64,000 bases of DNA, from assembly GCA_021807595.1 (NCBI GenBank), contig JAKBCS010000003.1, forward strand, positions 1 to 64,000, written 5' to 3'. Shown in pieces: positions 18,426-28,011 of the stretch; the first letter of the stretch is position 1, and each line of letters opens with the position of its first letter. The translations under genes were made by a program, and so were the position numbers. The notes beneath the pieces were generated by a model, which did no database searches, was not told the DNA's origin, and was given only the letters and a program-made list of their open reading frames with translations. This stretch comes from Planctomycetota bacterium. Its GTDB lineage: Bacteria; Planctomycetota; Planctomycetia; Gemmatales; Gemmataceae.

Positions 18426-19421
18426 ATGCGCAAACTCCTCTCGCTCGCCGTCGTCGCTGCCGCCCTCGTGCCGGCGCTGGCGGCCGACAACACCGACGCC
18501 AAATCGACGGACAAGATTCGCGTGCTGATTCTCGACGGACAAAACAACCACAACTGGCGCGCCACCACGCCGCTGATGAAACAAGAATTGGAAAGCTGCG
18601 GCCGATTCACCGTGGAAGTGGCCACCACTCCCGAAAGGCCGCACGCACCGGCCAAACCGAAGGACGGCCAGGATGAGGCGGCGCAGGCGAAGTACAAAAA
18701 GGCATTGGCCGAATTCAAAGACAAACAAGATAATTATACTAAAAAGATGGCTCAGTTCCATCCCGACCTGAGCAAATATCATGTGGTTCTCAGCAACTAC
18801 AACGGCGACGCCTGGTCGAAAGAGTTTCAAAAGGAACTGGAAGACCGGCTGCGCGAGGGCAAGATCGGTCTGGTCATCGTCCACGCGGCCAACAATTCGT
18901 TCGGCAACTGGACCGAGTACAACCGCATGATCGGCATGGGCTGGCGCGACAACAAATTCGGCAGCCGGCTGACGCTCGACGCCGGCGGCAACGAAGCGCG
19001 CCTTCCCAAAGGCAAGGGACCGGGCGCGGGACATGGGGCGTATCATCCGTTTCCGATTACCCTGCGCGACGCCGAGCATCCCATCACCAAGGGAATGCCG
19101 CGCGAATGGATGCACGCCGGAGACGAGCTGTATCACGGTATGCGCGGTCCCATTGAGAACGTGCATCTGTTGGCCACCGCCTTCGACGAGAAGAAGTTCG
19201 GCGGCACCGGCGAACACGAGCCGATGATGTGGACGGTTTCCTACGGCAAAGGCCGGGTCTTCCACACGCCAATGGGCCACGACGACCGCTCGATGCGCTG
19301 CATCGGTTTCGTCGGCACCCTCCAGCGCGGCACCGAATGGGCCGCTACCGGGCGCGTCACCCTGCCGCTGCCCAAAGACTTCCCGACGGCGGAGAAGACC
19401 AGTTCGCTGCCGACGAAGTGA
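18426..19421 (+). CDS. ThuA-domain protein (secreted)
   Basis: KIRVLILDGQNNHNWRATTPLMKQELESCGRFTVEVATTP..FGTGEHEPMMWTVSYGKGRVFHTPMGHDDRSMRCIGF. Confidence 0.9.
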   Translation: MRKLLSLAVVAAALVPALAADNTDAKSTDKIRVLILDGQNNHNWRATTPLMKQELESCGRFTVEVATTPERPHAPAKPKDGQDEAAQAKYKKALAEFKDKQDNYTKKMAQFHPDLSKYHVVLSNYNGDAWSKEFQKELEDRLREGKIGLVIVHAANNSFGNWTEYNRMIGMGWRDNKFGSRLTLDAGGNEARLPKGKGPGAGHGAYHPFPITLRDAEHPITKGMPREWMHAGDELYHGMRGPIENVHLLATAFDEKKFGGTGEHEPMMWTVSYGKGRVFHTPMGHDDRSMRCIGFVGTLQRGTEWAATGRVTLPLPKDFPTAEKTSSLPTK

Positions 19422-19660
19422 TTCGCACCGAGAGGCCATCAACAGCTTTGCGAGACAAAAAGTCGATGTCGGTTGTGAGGACTCGGACGCTATGAACCTT
19501 CTGTTTCATCTTGCAAAGCTGCTTGATGCCCTCTCTCCCCATTGTTATCGACCGAAAACCTAGCCGTTTCGCCACCGGGAGTGTACAATGATTCAGCACC
19601 TTTCATGTCTGGAATGCGGTGCATGGAGTTTCACTCTCATCTTGGAAAGAAAGGTTTTGG

Positions 19661-20152
19661 ATGAACGGCAACAAAGTCGTCGAAACGGTGTTGGCTTCAA
19701 CCCAACATCTGGTCAATTGGTTCGTCGCCGATCTGTCGGACGCCGATCTCTTGGTGCGACCAATCGATGGTTCCAATCACATCGCCTGGCAGATCGGCCA
19801 TCTGATTGCTTCGGAGGGTCGTTTGGTCAGCCAAGTGCCGGGCATGTCGGCTCCTCAGCTTCCGGCTGGCTTTGAAGAGCAGCACGCGCAAAGCATGGCG
19901 ACGAATCCTTCCACGCAGGGGTTTCTCGGCAAGCAGCAGTATGTGGACTTGTTCAACAAGGTGCGCGAGGCCACCAAGGCCGCCGTGGCCAAGCTCTCCG
20001 ACGCCGATCTGGATAAACCTACCGAGGGGCAGATGGCCGATTTCGCGCCCAAACTCGGCGATCTGTTGATTCTCGTTGCCAATCATACGATGATGCACGC
20101 CGGTCAATTCTCCGTCGTTCGCCGCAAGCTAGGCAAACCCGTATTGTTCTAA
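19661..20152 (+). CDS. DinB-family protein
   Basis: MNGNKVVETVLASTQHLVNWFVADLSDADLLVRPIDGSNHIAWQIGHLIASEG..LLILVANHTMMHAGQFSVVRRKLGKPVLF. Confidence 0.88.
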   Translation: MNGNKVVETVLASTQHLVNWFVADLSDADLLVRPIDGSNHIAWQIGHLIASEGRLVSQVPGMSAPQLPAGFEEQHAQSMATNPSTQGFLGKQQYVDLFNKVREATKAAVAKLSDADLDKPTEGQMADFAPKLGDLLILVANHTMMHAGQFSVVRRKLGKPVLF

Positions 20153-20167
20153 AACAACGGTTCCCCA

Positions 20168-20220
20168 CGATGCGCAGCGGAGCGCGTTGGCACCGCGCCG
20201 ACGCGCTCCGCTGCGCATCG
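20168..20220. repeat. Perfect 20-bp-stem inverted repeat
   Basis: cgatgcgcagcggagcgcgt (20168-20187) and exact reverse complement acgcgctccgctgcgcatcg (20201-20220), 13-nt loop. Confidence 0.97.
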
Positions 20221-20250
20221 CGGATAACAGCAATTCATGCGAGAACAGCG

Positions 20251-21279
20251 ATGAGTGCGACTGACTCCGTTCGAGTCCCCGAGTATAACGTCACCGGCCA
20301 AGATTACGCGAGCCGCCGTCATCTCCGCTACGATGGCCCGCCGATCATCGACATTCATGCGCACGTCATGCGGCCACTCAACTTCGAGAAGCCGGATGAA
20401 GTTGTCGAAGATAATGTGAATCAGCCCCGCGCCATGCTCGATGTCGCTGCGGAGTTCGGCGTCGAACGCACCTATACGATGTGCCCGCCGGAGGACATTC
20501 CAATCCTCCGCGACGCTTTCGGGGATCGCCTCGGTTTCAATGGAATGATCAACAAGAATAAGGACGAACCGGACGACGCGGCCTACCGTCTGCTCGATCG
20601 TTACCTCGAATTGGGCGTCGAGATGATCAAATTCTGGTCCGCTCCGCGTGGACGAGAGCGCGGTCTGTTCGTCGATGCTCCGTGGCGCATCGAAGCGGCG
20701 AAGCGCGCTCGCGCCGCCGGGATCCGCCTCATCATGGTCCATGTCGCCGATCCCGACATTTGGTTCCAAAAAGTCTACACGGATGCCGCGCGCTTCGGCA
20801 CCAAGGACGAGCAATATCCGCCCTTTTACCGCACGATGGAGATGTTCCCAGACTTAATCTGGATCGGTGCGCACATGAGCGGCGATCCCGAACATCCCGA
20901 TCGTCTGCAAGAAATGCTCGAACGCTATCCGAACTTTTACATCGACACCAGCGCGGCCAAATGGCAGATTCGAGAAGTGTCGGCTCACCGCGATGCTATA
21001 CGCGATCTCATTTGTCGCCATCCGACGCGCTTCCTGTTCGGTTCCGATCTGGTGACGCGCCACGCTCTGCACCGCGAACATTATGCCAGCCGCTATTGGT
21101 GCGAGCGAACCCTCTGGGAGAGCGATTGGGAAGGGCCGAGTCCCATTCAAGATCCCGATTTCACGCCGGAGGAAAATGGTCCCGCCACGCCGATGTTGCG
21201 CGGACTGGACCTGCCGCAAGACGTGCTGGAACAGGTGTATCGGACAAATGCCCTGCGTTTGCTAAAAATAAAAGGATGA
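20251..21279 (+). CDS. Amidohydrolase-family (metal-dependent hydrolase) protein
   Basis: DGPPIIDIHAHVMRPLNF..GFNGMINKNKD..YPNFYIDTSAAKW..HPTRFLFGSDLVTRHALHREHY. Confidence 0.85.
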   Translation: MSATDSVRVPEYNVTGQDYASRRHLRYDGPPIIDIHAHVMRPLNFEKPDEVVEDNVNQPRAMLDVAAEFGVERTYTMCPPEDIPILRDAFGDRLGFNGMINKNKDEPDDAAYRLLDRYLELGVEMIKFWSAPRGRERGLFVDAPWRIEAAKRARAAGIRLIMVHVADPDIWFQKVYTDAARFGTKDEQYPPFYRTMEMFPDLIWIGAHMSGDPEHPDRLQEMLERYPNFYIDTSAAKWQIREVSAHRDAIRDLICRHPTRFLFGSDLVTRHALHREHYASRYWCERTLWESDWEGPSPIQDPDFTPEENGPATPMLRGLDLPQDVLEQVYRTNALRLLKIKG

Positions 21280-21361
21280 ATGTTAATCGGTTCGCCGCGC
21301 GTGGGCAAGGATCACTCTTGCGCGTGCCGCGGGCCGGTAGGACTCTCGATTGAGGTATTCC

Positions 21362-22681
21362 ATGCCGTCCGAATCGTTGCCAACCATGCCCGCCGATCCG
21401 GGTTTGCCGACCGTCACACCGCCGTCGGGCAGTATGTTCTTTCGTCTGTTCGGCGTGCCGGCGATGATCGTCGGCGGTGTCGTTCTCTTGTTAATCGTCG
21501 GTCAACCCCTCCTGAACAAAGCGGGCAAGTTCTTTCTCGGCCGCGCGTGGGGAAGTGCCTCGCCGCAACAGTTTTTGCGCGATCTCGACGACTCCAACGA
21601 GGAAGTCCGCTGGCGCGCCGCCAACGATCTGGCCCAAGTGCTGCTGCGCGACGACGATCTCGCTTCCAACAGCGATTTCGCTCTCCAATTGACGCACCGC
21701 TTACGCCACGCGATCGACCGCATCGCTCCCTTCGAGAAAAACCACGCCGAACTCTTTGCCAAGCTGTCACCGTCGGAGGAGGCGAACGAACTGAAAAAGC
21801 TCGATTCGGATCGCAATTATATTCTTTTGCTGACGCAGTGCCTCGGTCACTTCATGATCCCCACTGGCACGCCGGTACTGGAAGAGTTAGCCGTTCAGCA
21901 GAGCGGATTAGACCCGCGCGCCCTGAACGCTCGACGCAGGCAAGCTCTCTGGGCGTTGGCCAATCTCGGTGAGAACCTCAAGCGTTTCGACAAACTACCG
22001 AACGAGCGGCAAACGGCGGTCTTGGCACAATTGCAATCGACCGAAACCGAGGCCGAACGAACGAAAGAAAACAAAAGCACTCTCGATTATCTTAAACAAA
22101 GGCAAGCGGGCGAGCAGCGCGCGCTGGGCTTCGATCGCGTCCTGGAGAAATGCGCCGATGCCGAGGATCCGTCGCTCCGCGGCTGGGCGGCGTTCGCCGC
22201 CAACTTCTGGAGCGGCACGACGGCGGAGAACGAACGCATCGAAAAAACCTTGCGCCGCCTGTGCGACGACTCGGGACGGGGCGAAGAAGACCTGGCCAAG
22301 CTGGAAGGAGAGAACGCCGAGCGCGAGACGGGCAGCACCGTCAAGAAGCCCGGTTTCCGCGTGCAGGCCAACGCCGCCATCGCGCTGGCGCGCCACGGCT
22401 GGAAGGTTCGCATTCCCCTGCTGCAAACTCTGCTCGATGAAGACGAGTTACAGACTATCTTTGTCGTCACATCGAAAAAAGGAACGACGGAGCAGCCCGA
22501 TCGCGGAGTGATTCTTGAGACGATGCTCAATGCCTTGAAGGCCGTCGCCGAGCTACACCGCCAAAATCCGCAACTCGATTTGTCCGCTCTACAACCGTAT
22601 CTCGACAAACTCGCTCACCATCCCAACCCGGCCGTGCAAACGGAAGCCGGTCGCGCCGTTCGGGCACTCAGCAATCCGTAA
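21362..22681 (+). CDS. Membrane-anchored HEAT-repeat-like hypothetical protein
   Basis: N-terminal TM segment (IVGGVVLLLIVGQPLL) then repeated alpha-helical 'FLRDLDDSNEEVRWRAANDLAQVL'. Confidence 0.65.
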   Translation: MPSESLPTMPADPGLPTVTPPSGSMFFRLFGVPAMIVGGVVLLLIVGQPLLNKAGKFFLGRAWGSASPQQFLRDLDDSNEEVRWRAANDLAQVLLRDDDLASNSDFALQLTHRLRHAIDRIAPFEKNHAELFAKLSPSEEANELKKLDSDRNYILLLTQCLGHFMIPTGTPVLEELAVQQSGLDPRALNARRRQALWALANLGENLKRFDKLPNERQTAVLAQLQSTETEAERTKENKSTLDYLKQRQAGEQRALGFDRVLEKCADAEDPSLRGWAAFAANFWSGTTAENERIEKTLRRLCDDSGRGEEDLAKLEGENAERETGSTVKKPGFRVQANAAIALARHGWKVRIPLLQTLLDEDELQTIFVVTSKKGTTEQPDRGVILETMLNALKAVAELHRQNPQLDLSALQPYLDKLAHHPNPAVQTEAGRAVRALSNP

Positions 22682-22803
22682 CCACTCGGCGAGTCGCTCG
22701 TGTGACGAGGTGCTTCAGATCGTGGCTCGTTTACCGGGTTCTCCTCCGCACTCAGGCGAGAGCGAGTAAGGATCTGGTCGAAATAACTTCCCGCATAAGG
22801 AGT

Positions 22804-22877
22804 CCGGTAGGGTGGGTCGATGCGGAGCGAGACCCATCATGCTCTCTCGTTCCCACGCTCCTTCGTGGGAACGAGGA
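22804..22877. repeat. Intergenic hairpin pair (GATGCGGAGCG element plus a 12-bp stem)
   Basis: tgggtcgatgcggagcgagaccca followed by ctcgttcccacg-ctcctt-cgtgggaacgag (perfect 12-bp stem). Confidence 0.85.
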
Positions 22878-22955
22878 GATAATTCCCAACGGTGAATACG
22901 GAACGTCATTACGAACCATGTCCTTACTTGGCGTCCCTGAATGCGGCCTCTCGAG

Positions 22956-25900
22956 TCACGGTGTTTTTTCCTTTATCAACATCTCGGCCTCGCGGTGCAG
23001 GGTTTGATAGGCGAAGCGGTCTTCCCACGATTCGTTGGGGCCGTTCTCCTTGGTACGGGTCTCCTCCGACTTGGCGAGAGCCGGTTTCGCTTCATCGGGA
23101 CGACCGAGGCGCTGGGCGGCTAATGCCGCGAGCAGCCAATCGCGGGCTTGTGGTGCGGGTTCGGAGACAGCGGTCAACTTCCGCGCGAGACTTAACGATT
23201 TCTCGAATTGTCCCGCGCGATACAATAAGAGGGTTAGGAGTCGCACCCGTTCGGTCGATTGCGGCCGCTCCATCGCCGAACGCTCGGCGCGCACCACAAG
23301 CGATTTCCAATCGCGCACCGCCCCCTCAGCCAGGGCACAAGTCCAGACAACGTGTTGAATCGTGTTCTCGTCCTTGCTTTCACCGAAGCGTTGGACGAGC
23401 CGTGCGCACCAACGGCGATAGTTGGCGTCGTCGCCGCTGGCCAACAGAGTTCGCGCGTAGTGACACCAAGCGACGGGGTCCTCTTCGCCTAGATGAATGG
23501 CTTTGGCGAAATCGGCGGCGGCTTTGGTCCACGCGCCGCGCCGGGCCTCGATTCGACCGCGCGCCGTCCACAGCGCGGCCCGATCGCCCTTGCGCTCGAT
23601 GGCCTTGGTGTATCCGGCAATTGCGTCGTCCCATTTCCCCATTGCCGCTTCGACTTCGGCTTGCCCGGCCCAAAGATCCCAGCGAGCCGCATCGCTCGCC
23701 AATGCCTTTTGAAAATCGGCTCGCGCCGCCTCCCAGTGCCGCGACGCGGCGTTGGCGCGAGCGCGACGGGCATACAAATCGGGCGTGGGTTGGGCACTTA
23801 TCAGATAATGGAGATGGAGTAACGATCCGATCCATAGACTTCGCTTTTCGCACTCCGCCGCGCCGCCAGCGTGCCACGATTTTTCGCGCTCCACGGAGGG
23901 TGAAAAATCCTTAACGTGCTTCGTTCGCGCCTCTTGCCATTCCTTGGCGAGTTCGGCACGATCGAGCGGCGCGACGGAGCCATCGTCTGCCATTCGCACG
24001 GCGGTTAACACCTCGGCGATCCGTTTAAGCTCTGGAATGGATCGCTCATCGGGTTTGAGATAGAGATGCAAGGATGTCGCCGGGTCGCCGTTTGCTCCTA
24101 CCGACGCGATCAAGTGGCCGTCCCGACTGAGCGAGACGGAGCGAATCGCCTCTTGTTCCGCATCGAGCCTCACGAGAGGGCCGATAGGCTCGCCGCTGGC
24201 CGCGTCCCAAACGCGCAAACCGTCGGCGGCAACCGTGACGATTCGCTTGCCGTCGTCGCTAAAGGCGGCGAGGGAGAGGGCGGCGCGATGTCGGATTGGC
24301 GAGCCAATCGGCTTGCCGTTGCTCGCGTCCCACACGCGCGCGCGCCGGCCGTCGTCCACGGTTACGATGCGCGTGGCGTCGGGGCTGAAGGCGGCGTTCA
24401 AAACGGCAACGCCGGGGACGATTGCAGCCGCGATCTCTCGCCCAGCATTCGCCTCCCACAAGCGGGCCGCGCCGTCCTCGCCGGAGGTAACAAGAAGCCG
24501 ACCGTTGGGGCTGAATCCGAGGTGGCGGATCGGCTTGCCGTGCCCCCAAATGGGACCAATCGCCTCCGCGCTGTTCGCGTCCCACAAGCGCAGCCCGCCC
24601 TCCACATCCAGAGTCAGCATACGTTTGCCATCGGACAGAAAGAGCGCGCGGAGCAGATCGCTTTTATGCCCCATAGGCTCTCCCACAAGCGCACTTTTCT
24701 CCACGTCCCATAAGCGTGCCTTGCCGTCTTGGCACGCCGTCAGCACGCGGCGGCCGTCGGGGCTGAAGCTGGCTTCCAGAACCGAGCGCGCATGGATCAG
24801 GGGCTGGCCGAGAAGCTCGCCCGTCGCGGCCTGCCAAACGCGAACGTGCCCCTCCAACTCGTCGCCGTTGCGAATGTGGCCGACCGTCAACACGCGCTTG
24901 CCGTCGCCGCTAAAGGCGGCAGCAGTCACGAGATTCGGATGCGGCAGTGTGCCTCCCACCGTTTCGTTCGTCGCCGTATCGTAGATGCGCACCGACGTCT
25001 CGGTCGCCCGTAGCGCGCGCTTGTGGTCGGGGCTGAGTACGACCAAACCGGCCGATGTCGAATGAGACGATCTCGGATTCGCCGAGAGAGCTTCGCTGCG
25101 ACTCAGATCCCACCAACGGACGGCGCGACCGTCGAACGTCAATAAGCGATCTCCCATCGGCGCAAACGCGGCATACCGAATCGAGTCGCCGTGCCACAGG
25201 GGAGCGAGAGCTTCTCGCCCGGATCGATAATCCCACCCCCGCGCCGCGCCATCGGCACCGAGCGTCATTACCTGGCGTCCATCCGGACTGAAAATCGCAT
25301 CGTCTATCGTTTCGTCGAGGCGCAGGCGCGGTCCCACTGGCACCCCGTTTCGAGTATCCCACACGCGCGCCGATGCGTCGCCGAAGGTCACCAGCAATCG
25401 CCCGTCGGGGCCGAACGAGGCTCCGCGCAGCTTGGAACCGTGCGGGAACGGCGGCGACAGCGACTCGCCGGTCTTCGCGTTCCACACTCGCCCCGTTCCA
25501 TCCGCTCCAGCAGTCGCCACTTTTTCGCCGTCGGGACTGAATCTCGCTTGTACGACTTCCGAGTCGTGGACGAGCGAAACGCCGATCTGTTTGCCACTGG
25601 CGATGTCCCAAATGCGTGCGCTACGATCTTGACAGACCGTCAAGATCGACTTCCCATCGGGACTAAATGCGGCGGGAATGGGACGGAGATCGCTGCCGAG
25701 CGGCTCCGCGCGAGTTGGCTCGGCCGTCGCCGTGTCGTAGGTACGCAATTCGACCTCGGTAGCTCCCATCGCTCCCAGAGGAGCTTTATCGGTGACGACG
25801 AGAAAGCGTTTGCCGTCCGGACTGAAGGCCAAGCCGACAACCGGCCCCATCAACTGCACGGCGTCCGCCAATTCCTTCCTCGATTCGACATCCCAAACTT

Positions 25901-26852
25901 GGAGCATTCCGTCCTCGCTCGCCGTTGCAACATGCTTGCCGTCGGGGGCAATCGCGGCGTGCGCAATGGCCTCCGCATGGGCCATCGCTTCGCCGATACG
26001 TTTGCCGGTTTGTGTGTCCCATAGCTCCGCCGCGCCGTTTACTCCGGCCGTTAACGCACGCTTCCCATCGCGGCTGAGCTGCACGACCTTCCACGGCTTC
26101 TCGTTCGTCCACAACTGTACGGGACGCGGACAGGAAGCGAGCACCGCCGACAGACGCAGCCGATGAGCCGCTGTCGGCAAGCCGTGCCTGTCGGCCAAGC
26201 GCAAGGCCGATACGAACGACGGCAGCGAACCCGATAAATCGCCCGAATCCATGCGCCGCACCCCGTTGGCGATGTGCATCTCGATCAAATGCCCCGCCGT
26301 CTCTTTGAGTTGTCTGTGCGACGCCTTGCTCTCGCCTTCCGCCGCTTGCCGTAGTTCCTCGGCGAGGTTTCGGGCCTGGAACTGCTTGTCGCGCTCGGTC
26401 TTGGCGGCGAGCGCGGCTTGCTCGGCTTCTCGAAGACGCGCCTGAAACTCCTTCTCTCGATTCGACCATTTTAGCTCTTGAATATCGTTGTCTCGCCTGC
26501 GCTGTCGCTCTTCCTCGGTTTCCTTGGCGCGTAGGGTCGATTGAAGTTTCGCCGCCGCCTGTTCTGCCTTAAACTCCGATTTCTCCGCTTCCAAACGGGC
26601 CGCTTCCATCCGGCTCCGCGTGTGAAGGAAGGTCGCGCTGCCGGCACTTGCGAGAAGTAAACAGAGAACGGACAAGCCGGCCGCGAGACGATTCGCTCGT
26701 CCCCATCGCATTAGCCGCGTCAAGAGCCTGCGCGCACTCATCGTTTCCTCCTCCCCGCAGATGGGACAATGAGGCGTCGCGGTGGCGGGCAGACCTTCGA
26801 AGACGGAAGGATCCCAGATGTGGCCGCGCGGGCAGATGGCTTTTTGCGACAT
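22956..26852 (-). CDS. Large WD40-repeat/TPR protein with N-terminal zinc-ribbon-like motif, TM helix and coiled coil
   Basis: MSQKAICPRGHIWDPSVF..PHCPICGEEE, TM LAAGLSVLCLLLASAGSATF, E/K-rich coiled coil, many SPDGKRVLT..WD-type repeats, C-terminal TPRs. Confidence 0.9.
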   Translation of the reverse strand: MSQKAICPRGHIWDPSVFEGLPATATPHCPICGEEETMSARRLLTRLMRWGRANRLAAGLSVLCLLLASAGSATFLHTRSRMEAARLEAEKSEFKAEQAAAKLQSTLRAKETEEERQRRRDNDIQELKWSNREKEFQARLREAEQAALAAKTERDKQFQARNLAEELRQAAEGESKASHRQLKETAGHLIEMHIANGVRRMDSGDLSGSLPSFVSALRLADRHGLPTAAHRLRLSAVLASCPRPVQLWTNEKPWKVVQLSRDGKRALTAGVNGAAELWDTQTGKRIGEAMAHAEAIAHAAIAPDGKHVATASEDGMLQVWDVESRKELADAVQLMGPVVGLAFSPDGKRFLVVTDKAPLGAMGATEVELRTYDTATAEPTRAEPLGSDLRPIPAAFSPDGKSILTVCQDRSARIWDIASGKQIGVSLVHDSEVVQARFSPDGEKVATAGADGTGRVWNAKTGESLSPPFPHGSKLRGASFGPDGRLLVTFGDASARVWDTRNGVPVGPRLRLDETIDDAIFSPDGRQVMTLGADGAARGWDYRSGREALAPLWHGDSIRYAAFAPMGDRLLTFDGRAVRWWDLSRSEALSANPRSSHSTSAGLVVLSPDHKRALRATETSVRIYDTATNETVGGTLPHPNLVTAAAFSGDGKRVLTVGHIRNGDELEGHVRVWQAATGELLGQPLIHARSVLEASFSPDGRRVLTACQDGKARLWDVEKSALVGEPMGHKSDLLRALFLSDGKRMLTLDVEGGLRLWDANSAEAIGPIWGHGKPIRHLGFSPNGRLLVTSGEDGAARLWEANAGREIAAAIVPGVAVLNAAFSPDATRIVTVDDGRRARVWDASNGKPIGSPIRHRAALSLAAFSDDGKRIVTVAADGLRVWDAASGEPIGPLVRLDAEQEAIRSVSLSRDGHLIASVGANGDPATSLHLYLKPDERSIPELKRIAEVLTAVRMADDGSVAPLDRAELAKEWQEARTKHVKDFSPSVEREKSWHAGGAAECEKRSLWIGSLLHLHYLISAQPTPDLYARRARANAASRHWEAARADFQKALASDAARWDLWAGQAEVEAAMGKWDDAIAGYTKAIERKGDRAALWTARGRIEARRGAWTKAAADFAKAIHLGEEDPVAWCHYARTLLASGDDANYRRWCARLVQRFGESKDENTIQHVVWTCALAEGAVRDWKSLVVRAERSAMERPQSTERVRLLTLLLYRAGQFEKSLSLARKLTAVSEPAPQARDWLLAALAAQRLGRPDEAKPALAKSEETRTKENGPNESWEDRFAYQTLHREAEMLIKEKTP

Positions 26853-27211
26853 GACGCTGCTCCATGAATTTGAGGAAGAGTGCCGCTTGCGCGATTATCG
26901 CAGAGCGAGATCGCCAGTCAAGAACTTGTTGGATGAATTCGCCTCGCAGCAACGAGGGCCTTTCGTCGTACCGTTGAATTTCGTTTCACCCCGGTCGTCA
27001 CCGCTGAATCGATGGGAAATCCGTTCTTCAAACATCGGGAAAGCGCGGTCGAGTAACCTCGTTGGCCCCGATTCGGTGGGATGCGCGGTGAACTCCTTCG
27101 GTGTCCGTTCGTGAGGATTGCTTGCCGAGAAGGCTCAACTTTGCAAGAATGCCGATACAATCAGAGCTTGAGGTCTAGCGGCGGTGTGTCGCCGAATCGA
27201 GAGGAATTGCG

Positions 27212-27958
27212 ATGAAGTTTTATGAAATGACCTACCCGCAACTACGCGACCTGCCGCGCGCTCGAATCGTCGTGGTTGCGCCGATTGCCGCCTGCGAACA
27301 GCACAGCCATCACTTGCCGACCATCACCGATACGGTCCTCGTCACCGGCGTCGCCGAGGGCGTCGAGCGCACCCTGCCGGAGCAAGTGTTGTTGCTGCCG
27401 ACCTTGTGGCTCGGCGCGTCGGCACATCACCTGCGCTTTGGAGCCACGCTGTCGGCGGAAGTCGATACACACGTCGATATGCTGTGCGACTTGCTGACAC
27501 CGCTGCTTGAGGACGGATACGAACGGCTGTTGCTCCTCAACGGACACGGCGGCAACATTGATACGATGCAGATGGCACTGCGTCATCTCCAACCGTTCTT
27601 CCGCGGCCACATCCTTTGCGCGGCCTCGTATTGGGACCTGGCCGAGAAGGAGCTGGCTGCCTTGGCCGAGGGACCGCGGAAAAAGATGGGGCACGCCTGC
27701 GAGTTCGAAACCTCAATGATGCTGGCTTTAAGGCCCGACTTGGTGCGTCGAGAGGTTATCCACGACGATCCGCCGCGCGAGAATCCGATCCTGCGCGGCC
27801 TCTTTCTTGCCGACGATATGATGCAAAAGACGGATCACGGCTGCGTCGGCTACCCGGAGCTTGCCAGCGCCGACAAGGGGCGAGCCTTCCTCCTCGCGGC
27901 GATCGACCGCGCGGTGGAAGTGATACAGGCGCTCCTAGCGCGTCCGTTGCCGACCTGA
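27212..27958 (+). CDS. Creatininase-family protein
   Basis: MKFYEMTYPQLRDLPRARIVVVAPIAACEQHSHHLPTITDT..LLLLNGHGGNIDTMQMAL..GHACEFETSMML. Confidence 0.93.
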   Translation: MKFYEMTYPQLRDLPRARIVVVAPIAACEQHSHHLPTITDTVLVTGVAEGVERTLPEQVLLLPTLWLGASAHHLRFGATLSAEVDTHVDMLCDLLTPLLEDGYERLLLLNGHGGNIDTMQMALRHLQPFFRGHILCAASYWDLAEKELAALAEGPRKKMGHACEFETSMMLALRPDLVRREVIHDDPPRENPILRGLFLADDMMQKTDHGCVGYPELASADKGRAFLLAAIDRAVEVIQALLARPLPT

Positions 27959-28011
27959 CGGCTCGTTTCAACCCGCAAGTGTGAGGCGACTCGAACCGCG
28001 CGAGTAATCGG

